Source of the DNA: Ailurus styani
Lineage: Eukaryota; Chordata; Mammalia; Carnivora; Ailuridae
Direction of reading: 5' to 3'
Assembly (NCBI GenBank): GCA_002007465.1
Contig: LNAC01000008.1
Location: 5,789,818-5,853,817, forward strand
Length of the DNA stretch: 64,000 nt
Shown: positions 33,228-64,000 of the stretch, in pieces
How positions within the stretch are numbered: the first letter of the stretch is position 1
How the letters are laid out: the number at the start of each line of letters is the position of its first letter
Translations under genes and position numbers: made by a program
The notes under the pieces: generated by a model
The model's input: only the letters and a program-made list of their open reading frames with translations
Databases searched by the model: none
What the model was told of the DNA's origin: nothing

Positions 33228-34366
33228 CTCACACACGTATTTTTAAGGAGAGAAATCTCCAGCATTCACAGCCTATATTCCTCGGGAAGTTCGAAGTGGG
33301 ATTTTTTTGAATGCCCCCATCTGCTGTTTGACTACAGTGGTCCGGGTTAGAACATTGACGGTGAAGAGAAAAGCCATCCAAGCTACATGAAAAAAATACC
33401 AACAACCTATGAATGAATGAGTTCCATTTTCATCAGTAGTGGATACTACAAGATAATTTTTTCCCGAGTGCTGAGGAAACAGAAATGTCCATCTCCTTCC
33501 TGTGTCATCCGTCATTAGGCCCAGACGTTTTTGGGGTTCTTATACCAAGTGTTGACTATGCACAGATCTTTGCTGGAGGAGCTCGTAGGGAAAGTTCCGG
33601 AGCAAGAGGAGCCAGGGTGGGAGCCCAGAGAGGGGTGGGAGAATGGGCTGCATTTGGCACACACTTGCAAACAGGATCTCAGACAAGGAGGGCTTTTTTG
33701 TTCTTGTGTCAAGTCCATGGCGATACAGTGGCTCCAGGGACACAGGTCCCTTTTGTCTCCCCAGCTGCTGTCCTCAGCTCCCCGAGGAGCCTCTGCACCC
33801 TCAGGTGGGAGCTATCAGCAGGAGGCAGAAGGGCAAGGGCGGGCCAGCTGGGGGAACAGTGGCTTCAAGCCCTGTCAGTCCCCCAGGCTTGCCTTCACAT
33901 CTGATCAGCCGTGACTGGGTCACGTCCAGCCCTCCCTGCAGATATGTGGGGAGTTGGGCTATTCTAAGCTGGGCACATAGCCACTGTGATTGAAATTGAG
34001 GTTCCACGAGAAAAGAAGAAGGGTAGAAAGAGTCCTGGGAAGGCAGCCAGCAGTGCCTGGCACGGGATGCAGGAAGAAATGGTGAGCAGAGAAACTGGTA
34101 AACGTTGCAAAAATCAATAATCGTCTAACCTCTAGCAAGACTGACAAGGACACAGGTTACGAATATTAGGAATGCAGTAAGGCTGCCCTCGTGACCCCAC
34201 AGACCTCAGAAAGACAGTAAGGGGAGACTGTAGACATCCACATCAGTTTGAAGAGTTGACGAAATGGACCAGTTCCTCGAAAAGCATGAACTACCACAAT
34301 TCACATAAGATGAAATAGACAATTTGCATAGCTGTAACTACTAAAGATACTGAATTCGTGATTTTA

Positions 34367-34475
34367 CAAGTTTATTATTTATTAATGTCCTCTCCACACC
34401 CAATCTGCAGCTGGAAGTCACGACCCCAAGATGAAGAGTCACATGCTGTACTGACTGAGTCAGGCAGGTGCCCCC
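34367..34475 (-). mobile_element. Can-SINE, head-only type, nested in L1
   Basis: Reverse orientation, with 16-bp duplications tgaattcgtgatttta (34351-34366) and tgaattcatgatttta (34476-34491). Confidence 0.9.
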
Positions 34476-34592
34476 TGAATTCATGATTTTAACCCCCAGT
34501 GATCAAGGTGGGGATGCTGGGGGGGAAGATAGACACACAGATCAATGGAAAAGAGTAGGGAACTCAAGTTGCCCCAAACAAGTACAGACAAC

Positions 34593-34769
34593 TTTTTTAA
34601 AAAAATATTTTATTTATTTGAGAGAGTGAGGGAGAACATGAGAGTGGTGGAGGGGGAAGCAGACTCCCCACTGAGCTGGGAGTCCAATATGGGGCTCGAT
34701 CCCAGGACTCTGGGATCATAACCTGAGCCAAAGGCAGATGCTTGACGGACTGAACCACCCAGATGCCCC
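34593..34769 (-). mobile_element. Can-SINE nested in L1
   Basis: Reverse orientation, GA-rich part and head ctgaaccacccagatgcccc. It splits the L1 ORF2 at an acagacaact / aggccaactc junction. Confidence 0.9.
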
Positions 34770-35183
34770 AGGCCAACTCATTTTTGACAAAGATGCAGAA
34801 CGAACTCATGGGAGGCAGGATAGGCTTCAGCAGGAGATGCTGGAGTAATTGGATCTCCGTAGGCCAAAAAAAAAAAAAAAAAAAAAAGATCCCCAGCTTA
34901 AAGACCAGCCAGACAATATACAAAAATTAAAATGGGTCATGTAAAGTGTAAAACTATAAAAAGAGAAAACCTTCAGGACCTAGAAGAACTTGGTGAAGAG
35001 TTCTTAGACACAAGACCCAGAAGCACATCCCTAAAGAAAGAAAGCAATCAATTTGACTTAACCAAAATGAAAAGCTTTTGCTCCAACAAAAACTCTATTA
35101 GAATGAAAAGCTACAGACTAAATTGCAAACCCCGTATCTGATAAAGGACTCATATCTAGAATATATAAAGAACTTTCACAACA

Positions 35184-35240
35184 GAAGGAGGGAGGAAGGA
35201 ATGAATAGAAGGAGGGAAGGAAGGGAGGAAGGAAGGAAGG
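35184..35240. repeat. GGAA/GGGA-rich purine repeat
   Basis: A run of ggaagga and gggagg units inside the L1 ORF2 fragment, just after aactttcacaacag. It probably expanded after the L1 insertion. Confidence 0.85.
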
Positions 35241-35833
35241 ACCCAATTAGAAAATAGGCAAGAGAAACATTTCACTGAGCAGGGTATGTAAATGGCAAGC
35301 ATGCGAGAGATGTTCAGCATCACTGGCCGTTACGGAAATGCAAATGAAGACCATGATAAGACATCATTATACACCAATCAGGATAGCTTAAATAAAAAAC
35401 AGTGATAATACCAAATTCTGGCAAGGATGTAGAGAAGCTGAATCTCTCCTACATTGTTGGTGGGACTGTCAATGGTACAGTTATTCTGGAAAATAGTTTG
35501 ACAGTTTCTTAAGAAACTAACATACTCTTACCATATAACCCAGCAACCACACTCCTCCTGGGCATTTGTTCCAGAAAAATAAAGACTGTCTACATAAATG
35601 TTTATAACCACTTTCTTTATGATCACTAAAAACTAGGAAAAAAGCAATGTCACATGTGTTATTGCTTATTGAATACTAGATAATTTGAATTTGTTGTCCA
35701 GGATATGTCAGTTAAAGCAAATGAGCCCCAGATCTCTAGTTTAATGGAGGTTTACAAGTCATCATCAGATGAAGACCAAGGTCTTCATAAAATTTCCCAT
35801 CCTTCATTTTGGAATTAAAATATTACACAAAAA

Positions 35834-36011
35834 GAGCACCTGGATGGCTTAGTTGTTTAAGTGTCTGCCTTCGACTCGGGTCATGATCCCAGGGTCCTAG
35901 GATTGAGCCCTGCATCAGGCTCCCTGGTCAGCAGGGAGCCTGCTTCTCCCTCTCCCCTGCTTGTGCTCTCTCTCACTCTCTCTCTTTCAAATAAATAAAA
36001 AAAATCTTTAA
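35834..36011 (+). mobile_element. Can-SINE
   Basis: Forward copy with 17-bp duplications aaaatattacacaaaaa (35817-35833) and aaaatattccacaaaaa (36012-36028), one mismatch. Confidence 0.95.
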
Positions 36012-38839
36012 AAAATATTCCACAAAAATGGGTGAGGTAAGTATGGTAGTAAATTTTCGATGTATAGGAGACAGTGTACGAGACCATTCCTTCACCTGGT
36101 CCTGTGCTTTGGGGAGTAATGCAGTGGAAAATTAAGTTTTTATTCTGCAAAGATACAGACCAACCACGAAATGCCCTTCAATAGGTGCCCTGTTAAACCT
36201 ATGCATCCATACCATGGAATACTATGCAGCGATAAAAAGGAACAAAACTGTTGCTAAAGCAGATGGATTGGGTGAAGCTCAGCAACATTACGCTGAGTGA
36301 AACTGACACATACGTAACTTTATATATGAAGATCACATGCCGTATAATTCCCTAGCTGCAACGCCCTTGAAATGACAAAATCCTAGACCTGGGGAACGGA
36401 TCCGTGGGTGCGGGGGTTAGGAATGGTGGGGCGAGTGTGACTCTATACAAAAGTGGTAGCAGCTCGAGGGAGATCTTGGTGGGGATAGAATAGTCCCTGG
36501 TTGCATCGGTGATGACATGAATCTGCCTATGTGTTAAGACGGGACAGGGCTGTGCACACACATTGTGCCAAGGTCAGATTCCTGGTCTTGATATTCTATT
36601 GCAGTTGCGGAAGGGGTAGCCATTGGGGGAGACTGGATAAGTGGGACACAGGACTGCTCCGTATTATCTTTTCAACTGTCTCCAAATCTATATTTATTTC
36701 AAAATAAAAAGTTTTGAGATGTTTTCAGTGATGAACAAAGAATGGTAAAATTATGTTACTAAATTGTGTTATTTTTAAAAATTATTTTAAAAATAAGACA
36801 AAAAGTTTTCTAGAGTCTCGTAACAGATGGATGTTCAGAGTTGCTCACAGCAAGTCTTGGCCTTGCTTGGAGGGGCAGGGTGGGGGCTCTCAGGCCCCAG
36901 CAGCCCCCTTGTCACAGGGCCGAGGAAATGAGCAAGGGCCAGTGCCCACCTCTGTGGATGGAGGGAGCCCTCGTGTGCCCATCGCTCTCCAGCTCACCAG
37001 GCACTTCTCCAGGACAACCTCNGGGCCCCCCCCCCCCCGCTTGAAATCCTTGAGGACATCTGGCCTCCGGGTCATCCCTAGAGAGGTGTCAGGCCTGGGT
37101 TGGTCAGCAACAGCCCTTCCCCAGCAGAGGACAGGAGGACAGGGCCTGCTGGCCCAGAGACCCAGGCTTGGCGCCTCTGGGTAAAAGGGGCAGCAAGAGG
37201 CCCGAGAGGGAGTTGAACCTTGGATCGTGGGGATAGGCCCCCAGGGGCTGGTACACGATCTATAGTGTAAGGAACTGGGAATTTTGGGGTCAGAAGCAGA
37301 GCCCCTAAAGTCACAAGGGGGAAATTCTGTCTAGCCTAGCAGGCTGTAGTCAAGAGTGTGAAGGCACCCAATTTGGGCAAGTCTAGTCCCCTGGAGTCGG
37401 CCCGTCCTCCCAGCCAGGTCCCCCGTTGGGGTCCATGCTGCTGCTCACCGCCTTCGGGGCTCTAGTGTGAGATGCCTGCTCACCTTCATTCAGGTGGCTC
37501 CTCCATGGGGCTCTGAACCATGTCCAGGGCCAGCTGCAAGCCTGCCCACCCCTAGAGGAGCTGGGGATTTGGATCTGCTCCCTGAGTACCTACCTCTCAC
37601 ACTGGGCTCTGTTCTAGGGGCTGATGACGTGGGTGTGAATCCGACCATCTGCCCTCCTGGAGCTGACCTCCCAGGGGTGCGATCCGAGCCCTTCCCTCAG
37701 ACCAGCCTGAAAGCCCTCATGTCCCCTAGAGCCATCGGGCTGGGCATTACACTGGGGCATTGTGAGTGGTGGGACCTGGGGCCTCAAGGGCCCTGCAAGT
37801 CCACCCAGCCTGGAGACCGCACAGAGCAAGAGGTTCAGGCAGCCTTATTTCCCCACTTCTCCCCGTGGCCGCTGGGGGGCAGCAGAAGACACCGACCCCG
37901 GGCCCCTGAAGGGAGTGTGGGTCAGCACAGGCTGTTTGCCCGCGGCTCACAGCTCAGTGGGTCTTCTGTAGTGCGCATCACCCCACCCGAGAAATCGGTC
38001 TGTCCTTTCCCATGGGGCCCATGTCACTTAAGCAGCTGACATCAGAGATGATCCCAAGAGTGGGGCTCCGTCCGCGTGAAACCCAGAAGAGTGGGGGCCG
38101 AGTCCTAGGAGAGCCACAGCTCCTCCTACCTCCGCCCTTGCCCCCGATGGCCTGACTCTAGGCTCTAGGGCCTCCAGGGTGTGTGGGCCCCCAGCTCGCG
38201 GGGAGAGGGCAGCCCCAGTCCCGTCCGTCACAGTCAGCCTCATCGCTCCTGCGGGAGGGTCTGCACCTGTGTGGCGCATCTGTGCACAGAATACCCAGGG
38301 ATGTGGACCCTCTGTAGCCTGCCTGGGAAAGGGACTCTCCTGGAAGGTCAGAGCCTCTTAGCCCCTAAGCCAGACCTCGCATGGCATCCTCGGAGCCTGT
38401 CCTGAGCGTCTCTGGTTTGAAGCCAAGCTGCCAAGATGCTGGTTGTCCCAGGGGCCATCCAGTTGGCACAGGGGGCCTCGCCCACCTGCTGGGCCTGGAT
38501 GGGCGTTAGTGAGTGGGAGTGAGTGTGCATGCCGGGTCCTGAGGCTGCTTCCCTCCCTGGCTCAGGCCTGGCCTTGGCCTCTGGCGGCCGTGGGCTGGGC
38601 AGGGGTGTCCAGGCAGAGTTTCCCGGCCAGCCTGCCCCTTCTCTATGTATTTACTGGTTTTCTCTAAATGTTCCCATTACTCAGGCCTCTGGTCGGCCCT
38701 GAGACAGAAATAAATCCCACAAGGCAGCCCATCCAGAAGCCGGGAATCCAATTCCCCATCAAAGGCCGGAAGAGGCCCCTGTGCAGAGCACGCCAGACCG
38801 CAGTGGCCCACACACTCCACATGGCCACGGATCCGGCCA

Positions 38840-39080
38840 CGCACACCCCCCACGCACACACACGTGTGCACCCACGCGCTCTCACACGTACGTCCCCACA
38901 TGCACCGTGCCTCACCCTCACCCCTGCGCGATCAGGGCCCCCTGCGTCCCCCATGCACTCAGACTGGCCTCCTGCACACACACACACACACACACGCGCG
39001 CGACCACAAGTACGCACCCCCCGGTGTGGACTCCGTTCGTGCACACCCTCCCTGACAGCTCGGCTCACACTCAGTTGTGA
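38840..39080. repeat. Interrupted CA-rich tract
   Basis: Imperfect cacacac runs mixed with cgcgcgac, cacgtgtgcac and cgtacgtc. Low-complexity and alternating purine/pyrimidine in places. Intergenic, right of the L1 cluster. Confidence 0.8.
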
Positions 39081-39369
39081 CCACACACTCCCGGGTCACA
39101 AACTCTGTCATCCCCAAGGTGCTGGTCGGCGAGATGAGCGGTGAGGCGGTGGGAGGATGGGCGGCCCCCGTGAGCTCTGGAGGAGAAGCAGCCTCACGGG
39201 AACGCGGCCCAGGGCTGCCAGGGCTTCTGAATTTTTAAGAGAAACTGGAAAGCTGAATTTTTATGTGAAATATCCTGATTTTTAAATGTTGGCTCAAGAT
39301 GTTGAAAATACTGTGAGGGCCAAACCAAACACGTCCCCGGGCCAAATTCCACCCACAGGCGGCGTTCTC

Positions 39370-39690
39370 AGACCACAGGTCCACACAGACACACACAGAC
39401 ACACACGCACACAAATAGACACACACGTATACACAGCCGTACAAACAAATACAAGCAGGCACACTGATACACAATACAGTCACACAGACAGACACGTGCA
39501 AATGGACATCCACATCCACACACAAGGACACAGGTATGTACCCACATAGAACCACCAAAGACAGTGTGGTGGACAACACACACGTGTATGAACGGACACA
39601 CGCAGAAATATACATACACAAGTACAAAGAAATACACAGACACCAGTATGCACACACTAACACGGATAAACACACACACCCGGCAGCCCC
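39370..39690. repeat. Second interrupted CA-rich tract
   Basis: acacagacacacac-type units with regular gac/tac/aat interruptions over about 300 bases. It looks like a decayed CA microsatellite. The open frames over it on both strands are low-complexity artefacts. Confidence 0.8.
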
Positions 39691-40464
39691 ACAACGCATC
39701 CCTCTCACTGATGTGGGCGAGCTTGGTGGGGGCACGCGGCTTGCCACTGGGGCCTCTGGGCGGACTGTGGTGTCCCCTGACTAATACCTGCTGGGGAGAG
39801 GGTCCCAGGAGAGGGTCTCCAGGCTTGGGCTGCAGGGAGAGCGGAGCGGAGGGGAGTGGGAGAAGCGGGGAAGGGGAAGAGTTTGCAGCCGCAGGTCCTG
39901 GAGCTCTGAGATGGGAGCTTGGGGTGGCCACAAGCCCGCCCTCCCCTGCCCCAAACCCCATCTTCCCAGCCCAGCCTGGTCCCCTCTTCCTCCCCAGGGG
40001 AAGCAAAGCCAGCAGGAGCCCGCGGGGGTTGCTCATCAGCAGAGCCCCCTCCCCCAGTGGTTCTTTCTGAGAACTGTGACCTGAAGCCTTTAGGGCGATT
40101 GGAACCTCTTTAGCCCCACTGAAGCTGCTGAGGGGGCAGGGGGCCTAAACAGTAGGTGCATAATTAATGCAGCTGCCTACCCTCCCCTCACCCACAGATT
40201 TGGAAAGCCGAGGCCAACATGGAAGGTTGGAACCTGGTCTCTTGTCTCCTCTGCCTCCCAGACTCGGGCCCCTCTCCTCACCCCCTGCGCTTAGACAGGG
40301 AGTGGCTGCCCAGAATCCATGCCTGCCACCTCTCGGCCCCCACAGGCTGCATGACTGTGGCACTGAAGAAGGAGGGAACCTGTCACTGGGGATGTCCTGG
40401 CCTTGTGTCCCAGGGGCCCACTAAGGAGCAGGATGGGTGCTGAGCCCACACAGGTCAAGAGACC

Positions 40465-40545
40465 CGGACAGGGGCCTGACCTCAGGAGAAAAGCTGAGGC
40501 TCAGAGAGGGAAGGCAGCTTGGCCAGGGTCACACAGCACACCCCG
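40465..40545 (-). repeat. MIR-like core
   Basis: aagctgaggctcagagaggg then ggccagggtcacacagcaca, reverse MIR core. Confidence 0.5.
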
Positions 40546-41654
40546 GGAGCCAGCCACGGTCCAGGCCCCTGCCTGGCTTTGGAGCCCCCTCCTGTGGCCC
40601 AGCCAAGACTTGTTGCCGTTGGCCACGGGAGCCTCAGGCTGGGATCATTCTCTTGGAATTGGCTGAGGAGGCATGAGGGACAAGCCGCTGGACCCAACCC
40701 AGCCTGTGTGCCAGAGCCTCGCAGCAGGGCCCACAGCTCCTGCCCCTCTGACGGAAACCCCCCGCCGGCCAGACCTCGTCTAACAACTAAGGCAGAGCCC
40801 GGACCCTCTCAGGCCCCTGGGGTAGGGTCATGGCCCCTCACACACCATCAGAGCAGGGCTGTGTCCCCCTTAAGGTCCCCTAGGGCAGGGTCATGTCCCT
40901 TCTGAACTTCCAGAGAACTCAGTCCCCTTTCCCCCGTGTCTGTGCTGTTCCCTCCCACCTCCTCAGGGTGAGGGCAGAAGGGCGTGGGCTGTCACAGCCG
41001 GCCCACCCTGGGTGGGTGAGTGGGGCCTGGCTCCATCCCTGTTCTCAACAGACTTGCAGGTTGAGTGTGGGCAGAGCCACCTCTTTGAGGCCCCTGGACG
41101 CCTGGAGGCCACATTCTGAGCTGGGAACTAGGGTCTTACCCAGTCCTGGGGCCTGGCCTTGGGTTCCAGGCGCCGCTAGCTGGGCACATCCCTTCCAAGG
41201 GTCTTCCGAGGTCCCTCTCCCAGTCTGTGCAGAAGCAGGACCCGCCAGAGAGAGCAGAGCCTGTCCCCGTGCCCAGGACAGGTGGGAGCCGAGGCCGGCC
41301 TTACTGGCCCCACGTGGAGCTCAGGGCAGCCCGTGAAGTGCCAGACGCACTGGCCAAGGAGGCTGAGGAGCCGGGGTCTCTGGGTGCCCTCCGCCCTGCC
41401 TGCGCGCGCCCAGCTCGGCTGGTGTTTACGTGTTCCCTGCGGCTTGGCTGGGCTGGGAGGCCTTGAAGGGAGAAGTGACCACCTGGCTCCAGCCCCTGCT
41501 CAAGGCAAACAGGGTCCTGACCGCCTGCCAGGCCCACTGAGGGCTCCCACTTCCTCTGCCAACACCTGGACGGCCCAGGCGCTGCTCCGGGGCCTCTCTG
41601 AGCGGGGCTCCAGGGCGAAGGGAGGAGGGTCCTGGCCTAGGGCCTTGGACTGGT

Positions 41655-41915
41655 GTAAGGTCCAGGCCCGTCCCGGACATCCCAGAAATGGTTCCCAGTC
41701 TAAAGGCGGAGGCCTGGCCCTGTCCTGGGGGGTATCTAGTCCAAGGCGTGAGCACGGCCCCGTCCTGGGATGGAGGTCCCTGGTCTGTGGGAAGAGGCTC
41801 AACCCTGCCCTAGAGGGAACTGAGTCTGAGAGGAGAGGCTCAACTCTGTCCTGGCATCGTCTAGTCTGAGGGGGAAGACACAGCCCTGTCCTAGGTGTTA
41901 CAACCCAGTCTGAGT
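41655..41915. repeat. Degenerate minisatellite, period about 40-44 bp
   Basis: About six imperfect units beginning gtctgag/gtctaaag/gtccaagg, each containing a gg(c)cctgtcctg(g) core. Unit starts are at about 41655, 41698, 41739, 41783, 41824, 41864, with a partial copy at 41908. It lies about 1.8 kb beyond the PTH1R stop codon. No function is evident. Confidence 0.75.
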
Positions 41916-43509
41916 GTTTCAGGGTGAGTGGGCCTCATGGACTCTACTTCAGAAGCCTCCTGAGGAGGAGTCTGGGTGAGAAGATAGGGCCCTGCGGCCC
42001 AGCCAGCTAGAGGCCTCAGGTGGGTAGGATGGGCTTCCCAGAGGCCCCGAAGCTTCGAGCCCTGAAGAGGGGCATCACACAGATGTCTCTGGGATGGGGA
42101 TGGGGGGTCTGTTCTGCGTGGGTCTCTTTCTCCCAGCCACTCTTCATGCAGGGTCCTTCCTGACGGCTACCTGCCTCCCACAGGGCTACCTCTCCCCTGA
42201 GGCCTGAGTAACTTCCTCTGGCCTCTCCAATGACGCGGGGACTCTTCTAAATGGGGCTCAGACCTTGCTGCTCTCCCCGTACAGTCTCCAGTAGCTCCCC
42301 CCACTCACGGGAGTCCTCCATGCTTACACTGGCTCAGTGGCCCTTGGGGTCCTGGCCCGTGTCTCTCACAGCGTTCCAAGCACGTCACGCCCCAGGGAGC
42401 CCCATGGGTGCACCAGGCCTTTGGGCCATTGTTTGCCCTACACGCCATCCGGAAGGCCCAGCAGGGCTGGGCCCGAGGCTGCTCCCAGTATGTCTACGCC
42501 ACCCACCGCCTGAGCGAGTTTGCTGTCGCGGCCCCAGGACCCCTCGCCCGGTCCCCAGTGGGGTGGGGGTGCTGTTCGAGATGGGGAGCGCTTTCCAGAT
42601 GCTGAGTCCGCAGAGAAGAACAAAACGGTTTGCGCTGGAGATGAGGGAAGGACGGGCCAGGCGGGGCACTAGCTGGTACCGGCCCGGAGGCAAGGCTGGC
42701 CTCGGACTCCAGAAGGAAGCTTGCTCTGGTTGGAGCGCGGGGTGGGGAAGCCGTCGGGTCATTTCCCAGCGTCAGGCGAGGAGGGTCCGTGCCACTCGAG
42801 GGCCCAAGACTGGGGTGGGCAGGGGGCAAGGGGGCAAGCGGGCAAGGAATGCAGCGGGTGGGGGTTGGGTAGGGTGCTTAGTGACACTCTCAGACCCCCG
42901 GTGAGCGGATGTGCGGGGTCCTGCAGGGCCTCACCCCAGGCATTTCCTGAGCCCGAGCACAGACCCCAGCCAGTGTCCCATCTGATGGCCTCGCTCCCTG
43001 CCCTCAGTCTGGTGCCCAGAGGTGTGTCAGATCCAAGGGGCTGGGCATCCTGTGTGGAGGCGCTCCCCGAGTGCCCCAGCCCCCAAGGGACACAGCATGG
43101 CCACCAGACAGGCAGGAGGGGCCTGGAGCAGGGCCAGGGACCCAGGGAAGGGCGGTTGGCCCTCAGTGACGGGCAACAAGTGAAGAGTTGGCCGAGAGAA
43201 GCCGGGGCTCCCTCCCCCGCCTCCCCGCCGCCCCGGGGCCTCAGTGAAAGCATCAGAGGTGGCAGCCAGCGGCAGGGAGGGGTGGCGGCTCGGCTCCCGC
43301 ATGGCTCTTCTGGGCCCCCGTGTGACCCCAGCAAACGCGGGCCACTCTTGGCCTCTCTCAGGTCTTTCCTGCTGGACTGTGCCCGGACCCCAGGGACTGG
43401 CCCGGGGCCCCTGGAGCTCCTCCAGAGGTGAAACCCAGGAACGTCTCTGTGGCTCCAGCCCCTCCTCTCCCCTCCCCTCCCCAGCCCAGACCGCAGGAAG
43501 CTACACACC

Positions 43510-43664
43510 GCTTCCTTTTCCCTTTTCTTTTTCTTTTTTTTTCCCCTCGTTTCCTCTTTCGTCTTCCCAGCCCCAGCCCTGAGTGGGCAACCGTCCAACC
43601 AGCCGTCTCTTGGTCCGTCTGTTAGCCCTCATGGCCACAGGTCCACCCCTGGCTCGGTCCCCGA
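43510..43664 (-). other. PTH1R: PTH1R 3' UTR, probable end in an A-rich tract
   Basis: There is no AATAAA or ATTAAA on the - strand in the first several hundred bases after the stop. About 110-155 bases downstream, at 43,515-43,555 (- strand), an A-rich run (gaaaaaaaaagaaaaagaaa type) contains AAGAAA, a weak signal variant. I infer that the transcript ends there, giving a short 3' UTR. The exact end is not visible. Confidence 0.4.
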
Positions 43665-63694
<20,030 letters not shown>

Positions 63695-63797
63695 CTAGGG
63701 CCCCGTCCCTCGGGGCAGCCGCCGCCGCCGGCCCTGGTGGTGGTGGTGGTGGGGTACAGAGCTGCGTCAGGCCGGGCTGCCCCGCCCACGCCCGGGC

Positions 63798-63854
63798 CTA
63801 GGGGACCCCGGAGGCCAGGCGTCCCGAGGCCCCGGGGCCCGGCGCGGGGCCCAT
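63798..63854 (-). promoter_or_regulatory. Short upstream ORF (18 codons) before the PTH1R start
   Basis: On the - strand an ATG at 63852-63854 (ggcgcATGg, G at -3 and +4) opens 18 codons ending in TAG at 63798-63800, 112 bases before the PTH1R ATG. It encodes a Gly/Pro-rich peptide. It could dampen translation if the mRNA starts upstream of it. Transcript extent is unknown, so function is inference. Confidence 0.35.
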
Positions 63855-64000
63855 GCGCCGAGGGCTGGCGAGCGACGGAGCGCAAAGGAGAAAGAGAGGG
63901 AGGGAGGAAGGGAGGCAGCCGGGGGCCGGGCGGGCGGCGGGCGGGCGCCGAGCGCTGCGGAGCTGCCCGTCTGCCTCGGAGCGGAGAAATCACATCCATA

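Larger units (their letters stand above)
34050..36715 (+). mobile_element. LINE-1 ORF2 3' half to 3' end, interrupted by three SINEs
   Basis: Consecutive ORF2 blocks in + order: tctagcaagactgacaagga, gacacacagatcaatggaaa, aaaagcttttgctccaacaa and tctagaatatataaagaact, then ttggtgggactgtcaatgg and ccatggaatactatgcagcg, ending in tttcaaaataaaaagttttg. It carries many stops and indels, so it is inactive. SINEs at 34,367, 34,593 and 35,834 split it, and 35,650-35,830 may be foreign. Confidence 0.8.
27511..43500. other. Intergenic spacer between convergent CCDC12 and PTH1R
   Basis: No protein-coding gene is supported. Left part (27.5-29 kb): unique sequence. Middle (about 29-36.7 kb): AT-rich, old L1 fragments in + orientation with Can-SINEs and CA microsatellites. 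Right part (36.8-43.5 kb): GC-rich unique sequence with CA-rich tracts (38.8-39.1 and 39.4-39.7 kb), a MIR-like core near 40.5 kb and a degenerate minisatellite (41.66-41.92 kb). The human locus has a comparable gene-free spacer here. Confidence 0.75.

Noticed and set aside
34932..35141. 69-codon open frame on the + strand
   Set aside because: A remnant of L1 ORF2 (endonuclease/RT downstream region) in an inactive fragment; no retained function.
39235..40036. Cys/Val-rich open frames on the - strand near 39.2-40.0 kb
   Set aside because: Low-complexity translation of a degenerate (TG)n tract.

Overview
The window is nuclear genomic DNA from a placental mammal. Short exons with GT–AG borders lie in long introns. 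LINE-1 and MIR/L2 relics are frequent, and there are many tRNA-Lys-derived Can-SINEs, which are restricted to Carnivora. The youngest Can-SINEs have the 'cctacttgtgatctctctctgtcaaataaataaa' type of 3' half (split across 7271-7310) that I associate with arctoid carnivores, most likely a mustelid; that species guess is inference. There is no bacterial or viral gene content.

Layout, left to right. Bases 1-27,500 hold the 3' part of CCDC12 on the + strand: the end of a very long intron 1, six coding exons (9,759-27,179) and a short 3' UTR. Exon 1, encoding about the first 32 residues, lies left of the window. Bases 27,500-43,500 are an intergenic spacer between two convergent genes. Its AT-rich left part (about 29,000-36,715) is built from old LINE-1 pieces, nearly all on the + strand, broken by Can-SINEs. 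Its right part is GC-rich unique DNA with a degenerate minisatellite and CA-rich tracts. Bases 43,665-63,685 hold the complete coding region of PTH1R on the - strand: 14 coding exons giving 590 residues, against 593 in human, with the CpG-rich promoter/5' region at the right edge. This convergent CCDC12/PTH1R order matches human 3p21.31.

The two genes are not functionally linked as far as the sequence shows. CCDC12 (Cwf18 family) is a spliceosome component. PTH1R is the class B1 GPCR for PTH and PTHrP, controlling bone and mineral metabolism. Every PTH1R exon is intact, and the three Jansen-disease positions (His223, Thr410, Ile458), the extracellular cysteines, four N-glycosylation sequons and the C-terminal PDZ ligand ETVM are present.

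I found no previously undescribed gene system. The observations most worth checking are: two stop-free, frame-preserving introns in CCDC12; a probable SINE/L1 chimeric insertion under one target-site duplication; a tandem SINE pair sharing three copies of one target site; a 46-bp minisatellite and a separate CpG-rich patch in PTH1R intron 1; a short uORF upstream of PTH1R; and a poly-C-flanked assembly gap in CCDC12 intron 2.
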